DNA from: Crambe crambe | Taxonomy: Eukaryota > Porifera > Demospongiae > Poecilosclerida > Crambeidae | DNA: 64,000 bases | Assembly (NCBI GenBank): GCA_963924555.1 | Contig: OZ004581.1 | Span: 8,471,338-8,535,337, forward strand | Direction: 5' to 3' | Shown here: piece by piece, positions 60,601 through 64,000 of the stretch | How the letters are laid out: each line of letters starts with the position of its first letter | Position numbering within the stretch: the first letter of the stretch is position 1 | The notes under the pieces: model-generated | Database searches by the model: none | What the model saw: only the letters and a program-made list of their open reading frames with translations | What the model was told of the DNA's origin: nothing | Translations under genes and position numbers: made by a program

Positions 60601-63600
60601 TAATACATAAGTCATTGTTAATATCAAGTGGGTGGAGTTTATCCAAAAGGGTGTGGTCAGGCAAAAGTGGACGTGGTTAGGTCACAAAATTTTCCGCGCA
60701 GCTTGCCCCCCCCCCCCCCCCCCCCCCCTTGGGTATAATCCTAAATGAAACCCTGGCACCTATTCCAATTACTTTGACCTCCCTAAAGACACCACATCCT
60801 TATTAAGGCCACTTCTTCCTGGTCCATATAGGTGGTCACAATTCATAAGCAGGTTGCACTGTACGGAGCAGCAATGCCTTGAACTGAAATGCCTGGAACT
60901 CCATGCAAACTCCTATCAGTACTATTTCTACTAATAAGAGGTGGTTGCTTTATAGAGGTAAAAATAAAATGGTACAAGCACTATTGGGACATAACCAAGT
61001 GGTCTTTAAAGAGAGGTGGTCTCTGATTCCCTGAAGATTCCCTGGATATGGTGGTCTTGCTTCACTGTAGCTATACTAACAAACTATCCACTCACTCAAG
61101 ATGTCATCTTTAACTTGACTTGTTTCAACTGATTTTCTTGTTGGTTCACTCTATAGTAAAAGTTGTCTTTAAATCATAGAAGATGACATTCCTTAGCTAT
61201 AACCACTTACATCAGGAGCACTGCTTGTTTCTAGTGGTTGAGGTTTGCTGGTTAAAGTTGTGGACTGAGTAGGTGCTAGACTGCAACCAGGTTGAAGTTG
61301 AGGTACACTTTGCAACTGGTTCAATGCTGAGATGGAAACATAATATTAATAACTACCATCAGTGACAGGTCAGGGAAGTTGTGAATACACACCATTAGAG
61401 GTATCAGATCAGGTGGGGTCTCTGGATCTTTTACTTTCTGTCCTCAAAGATAGTTTGCATGCTATCTAGTCACAACCCACCCATATACCATGGAACACTC
61501 CATATATGGATGGGGCCCACGCTTTCTGACACCCCTGATTATGTCATATCAATTTTTTGAGGACAAACATTTTTGAGCAGAATGGTAGCTACCCTCAGTC
61601 ATTATGTTATAGCTCAAAAGTGGATTAGGAGGCTCTGAGCCACAATATAAATATTGTGACTAGACCTATAAAATTCATTATTCATTGTGCTAGTAACCTA
61701 ATATTATTCACCCTAACACACACTCTGATCCAATAATTACCCTTATGAGCAAATTGTGAGGATTGATGGTGTCTATTAGACTCTGTCAAAGGTTGTTCAT
61801 CTATTAAAGATTGTTTGCCTATCAGAGAATTTTATGTGAAAATCAGAATGCTGTATACTGTAGGCTACCATACATGTATACACTGGAACCTCTGAATAAA
61901 GACACTTACATACTAGGGGAAAAGACCTTTGTTGGAGTTACACTTTGTACTGTTTCCATGTAAAATATAAGTCTCTGATAAATTATTCATTGCTTAGAAA
62001 AATAGTCATGATGATATGCTCTTAAAAGGAGGTGATTTGCTTCTCACCAGCAAGCATTACTGTCTGCTTACTCTATGAGGCTCTATGTCTAAATGTTCAG
62101 TCTGCCTCCAAGACTGAGAAGCTCAAGATTAGCTAGTTAGCTAGCTATGTGCTTAATTATGGGTGTGGCTCATGGGTGTGGTAAAATGTCCACTTTTTGG
62201 AGGCACTCTTTAATTCTTTTGGACATCAAGCATCCATTGTCCAGAGTTCGAGGGTAATCTGGTTTTAAATACATTATAGCTAGCTAGTTCTATACAATCA
62301 ATGGTTATCCGTTATCTGCTTCTGGGAAGATCAAGAGATATACATACGTGCATACATACATTACACACATCATACATACATAAGTTATATTCTCACCTAG
62401 ATTTGTGCTTGTAATGCTTTCCTTAGGAGTCTTTAACAGAGCTACAATGTCATAATGACAATAGTAAAGATAGTGGCATTTACAATAATTCAGCAAGCGA
62501 GCTCAGCAAATGACTCCAATGTACGTATGTTGCAATAGACAAGCTATATATGACAGCTTTTGTATCTAAACCACTTGCATTCTAGATCCAACTGAATCTA
62601 CGTTAGCAATAAATTGAAGAAACTGGAGTTGGCTCAAAAGATCTTGCTTGCTCACTTGCTAAATGTACATTGCCCTAGTTTTAGTCTTATCAAAACAAGT
62701 GAAACACAAAAATAATTCTTTCCACATAACTAAGAATGAAATTCAATGCTCAGCTAACTACACTAAAGGTAGTGATCGTATATGAGTGCATGGTGTTACT
62801 ACACCATGAATTTCCAGCACAATATACAGATTTTCAATGGGATCATAGGAAATATATTGCATCTCTGGTTTGGAATATTCTACTGGGTCCACACTATGCA
62901 TGCATGCACTATTATGAGAAATTAGCTTTTGTTGATTTGCATTTTACTTCTCTATTTTATCCATAATGAGGCTGCCAATTGCACGGCCCAGTAGGATATT
63001 CATCCAGAGATGCAACACATTTCCTATGATCTCTGTATATCATGTTGAAAATTTTTATGGTGTAGTAACACCATTCGTCTCTGTAACCACTACTTTCAGT
63101 GTTCCACCACCCTTATAGTATTGCTTACCTCCATCAAACCAATTTCTTCCTTCCTTGGGAATACGTTTCGGACGTGTAACACCACACTGATACTTCTTTC
63201 CTTTTATTATTTCATGAAGTCCAGGACATTCCTTACATTTGAAGCATATGATAGGTTTAACTCTCTCCTCCTTATAATGTAAATTTTTTGAAGATTTCTT
63301 GATAGACTCCTTTAGAATAAAAAGGATAGTGCTGCAAATATCTTGCACAGAGGCAACTTCATTGTCGTCATCATCATCATCATCAGAGGATGAGGGAGAG
63401 GAGGAGAAAGGATCAAATATGACCTCAAAATTGGAAGGATGCATTTTGATGGACATTGTACCATGTTTTATTCCACAATGCTCAACAGTAAATGTGACTT
63501 GATCTCTGAATATCCCTTCTTCTTTAAGTTGGAATTTAATATCACAAAAATCATTTCTTATATCTGACTCTGGATTCATAATCTGAGTGACTAAGACACC

Positions 63601-64000
63601 AAATACACCTTTTGGACAATGTTTACTTGGAAATTTAATACCTAATGATGAAATCTTTGAGCTAACCATTTTACCTTCCGGAACATGGTTTAGAATGCAT
63701 GGAATGAAAAATTTTTCTTCATTATCTGCTGTTGTAAATTGAGCAACAATGCGAAGGTGGACCAGGAGACCTAGAAACTTTTCTGAGCTGATTTTATCAT
63801 CTCCTTTTGTGGTATTATTAAAGACAGACAATGAAAAAATACCCTTCTCTTTTAAATTTTTTTTTTCCTTAGTGGTAAGAGGTCCACTTTTGGAGAATGT
63901 TTGAATGATAAGTTCAGTGACTTTATCGAAAAGAACTTGAGGATCCTTAACAATAATGTTGTTTAGGTGTTCCACATTGAAGTACTGAATGATGCCAATT
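57329..64000 (-). CDS. second ROC-COR and death-domain gene, 5' part outside the window
   Basis: Exons in order: beyond 64000 to 63129 (COR), 61818-61741 (KRSL), 61326-61211 (Pro/Gln), 61151-61097 (SEP), 59684-59379 (death A), 58619-58542 (KRSL), 57984-57866 (Pro/Gln), 57806-57752 (SEP), 57642-57329 (death B, stop). All borders are GT-AG and the phases agree throughout. The KRSL, Pro/Gln, SEP triplet occurs twice, each time before a death domain, so the 3' half arose by duplication of a four-exon block. Role as for the first ROC-COR gene. The P-loop and GTPase part are not in view. Confidence 0.75.
58121..58360. repeat. tandem repeat, about 59-bp unit, four copies
   Basis: Units contain AGTCACAACCCACCCATACC and ATGTAACACTGGATGGGGCC. 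Single copies lie in paralogous introns near 27.7, 30.4, 33.2 and 61.5 kb, so this is a local expansion. Confidence 0.9.
59379..59684 (-). CDS. death-domain exon (subtype A), copy 3
   Basis: Encodes DSKVNLTKEVGKKYPEFGIL, LLEDPTGAHISALEKELMKN, FQEWLQGKGRQPVSWETLVS and VLEDIGLNQLAKSIRD, phase 1 at both ends. Close paralogue of 31125-31442. Confidence 0.8.
59776..60035. mobile_element. 260-bp MITE with 5-bp target duplication
   Basis: Ends CAGGGGCAGATCCAGG and CATGGATCTGCCCCTG; CCACT is duplicated at 59771-59775 and 60036-60040. Confidence 0.92.
60288..61070. mobile_element. CAGTGAAACC-type MITE split by another MITE
   Basis: The outer parts match the element at 32405-32787 (AGTGAAACCTG, AACAGCAC, ACTTCTTCCTGG, TTCACTGTAGCTA). 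The paralogue shows the uninterrupted sequence across the insertion point at 60361. Confidence 0.7.
60361..60755. mobile_element. nested MITE of about 395 bp
   Basis: Ends CCAGGGGTTCATTTAGG and CCTAAATGAAACCCTGG, with CAC repeated on both sides as a probable short target duplication. It carries a G run near the left end and a C run near the right. Confidence 0.8.
61875..62105. repeat. dispersed repeat, partner of 15.6 kb
   Basis: Inverted copy of about 15590-15775; see there. Confidence 0.65.
62106..62786. other. intron sequence without recognised features
   Basis: A TACATACGTGCATACATACA simple repeat at about 62340-62385; otherwise nothing I can assign. Confidence 0.45.
62787..63085. repeat. 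inverted repeat touching the COR exon
   Basis: The left arm, about 62787-62897 (ATGGTGTTACTACACCAT, GATCATAGGAAATATATTGC, ATCTCTGG, TACTGGGTCC), returns inverted at about 62985-63075. The right arm overlaps the read-through end of the COR open frame, just past the predicted donor at 63128. Confidence 0.75.
63129..64000 (-). CDS. COR-domain exon, cut by the window edge
   Basis: Open to the edge. It reads IQYFNVEHLNNIIVKDPQVL then FDKVTELIIQTFSKSG; VKDPQVLFDKV is the COR equivalent of DPQWL. An acidic run (SSSDDDDDDDNEVAS) and a Cys pair (CFKCKECPGLHEI) follow. I place the end at the GTAAGC after NWFDG, because this puts the exon in phase 1 to meet the KRSL exon and matches the end of the COR exon at 34071. 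The open frame itself goes on to 63055. Confidence 0.78.

Overview
The window looks like the genome of an early-branching invertebrate, most probably a demosponge. Reasons seen in the sequence: AT-rich DNA, short GT-AG introns (about 50 to 250 bases is common), many death-domain exons joined to ROC-COR GTPase and ZU5 domains, a lineage-specific HECT ligase, and dense small inverted-repeat transposons. The organism call is an inference; no marker gene fixes it.

Layout. 0.4-4.5 kb (+): a complete 11-exon HECT E3 ubiquitin ligase. 4.5-11.5 kb: tandem repeats, a long-terminal-inverted-repeat element and a SLU7 relic. 11.5-20.9 kb (-): a ZU5/death-domain gene and an orphan death-domain module. 18.8-24.6 kb (+): remains of a LINE, a pogo-like transposase and a hAT transposase. 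22.0-44.0 kb (-): a ROC-COR GTPase gene carrying several death-like domains, joined by small duplicated linker exons. 45.6-47.7 kb (-): a three-exon gene of unknown function. 47.8-52.3 kb (-): a decayed copy of splicing factor SLU7, whose last exon is also scattered at three other places. 53.5-57.3 kb: a DDE transposon with matching 24-bp terminal inverted repeats; its transposase has two in-frame TGA codons. 57.3-64 kb (-): a second ROC-COR/death-domain gene that runs off the right edge.

The most unusual structure is the 36.2-43.5 kb interval between the first exon of the ROC-COR gene and its next exon. It holds a tandem array with a period of about 115 (variant 104) bases. Read on the gene's strand, each unit holds a candidate branch point, a pyrimidine tract, AG, exactly three variable bases, and GTAAGT. 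I count 66 intact copies. All 66 keep AG; 64 keep GT and two carry GC. The triplet takes 17 forms, none a stop, specifying 14 amino acids. Exon 1 ends in phase 0 and the exon after the array starts in phase 0, so any number of these three-base exons would keep the frame and insert variable residues just before the GTPase P-loop. I propose an array of single-codon microexons for diversifying a death-domain GTPase (innate-immune-like); transcripts are needed to prove it.

The death-domain genes share a kit of exons (death domains of several subtypes, a 78-base KRSL linker, a Pro/Gln/Ser linker, and a short SEPTRKS linker). Their splice phases are compatible, so they can be duplicated and reordered without breaking frame. 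Young transposons sit between the modules, and paralogous copies show the empty sites.
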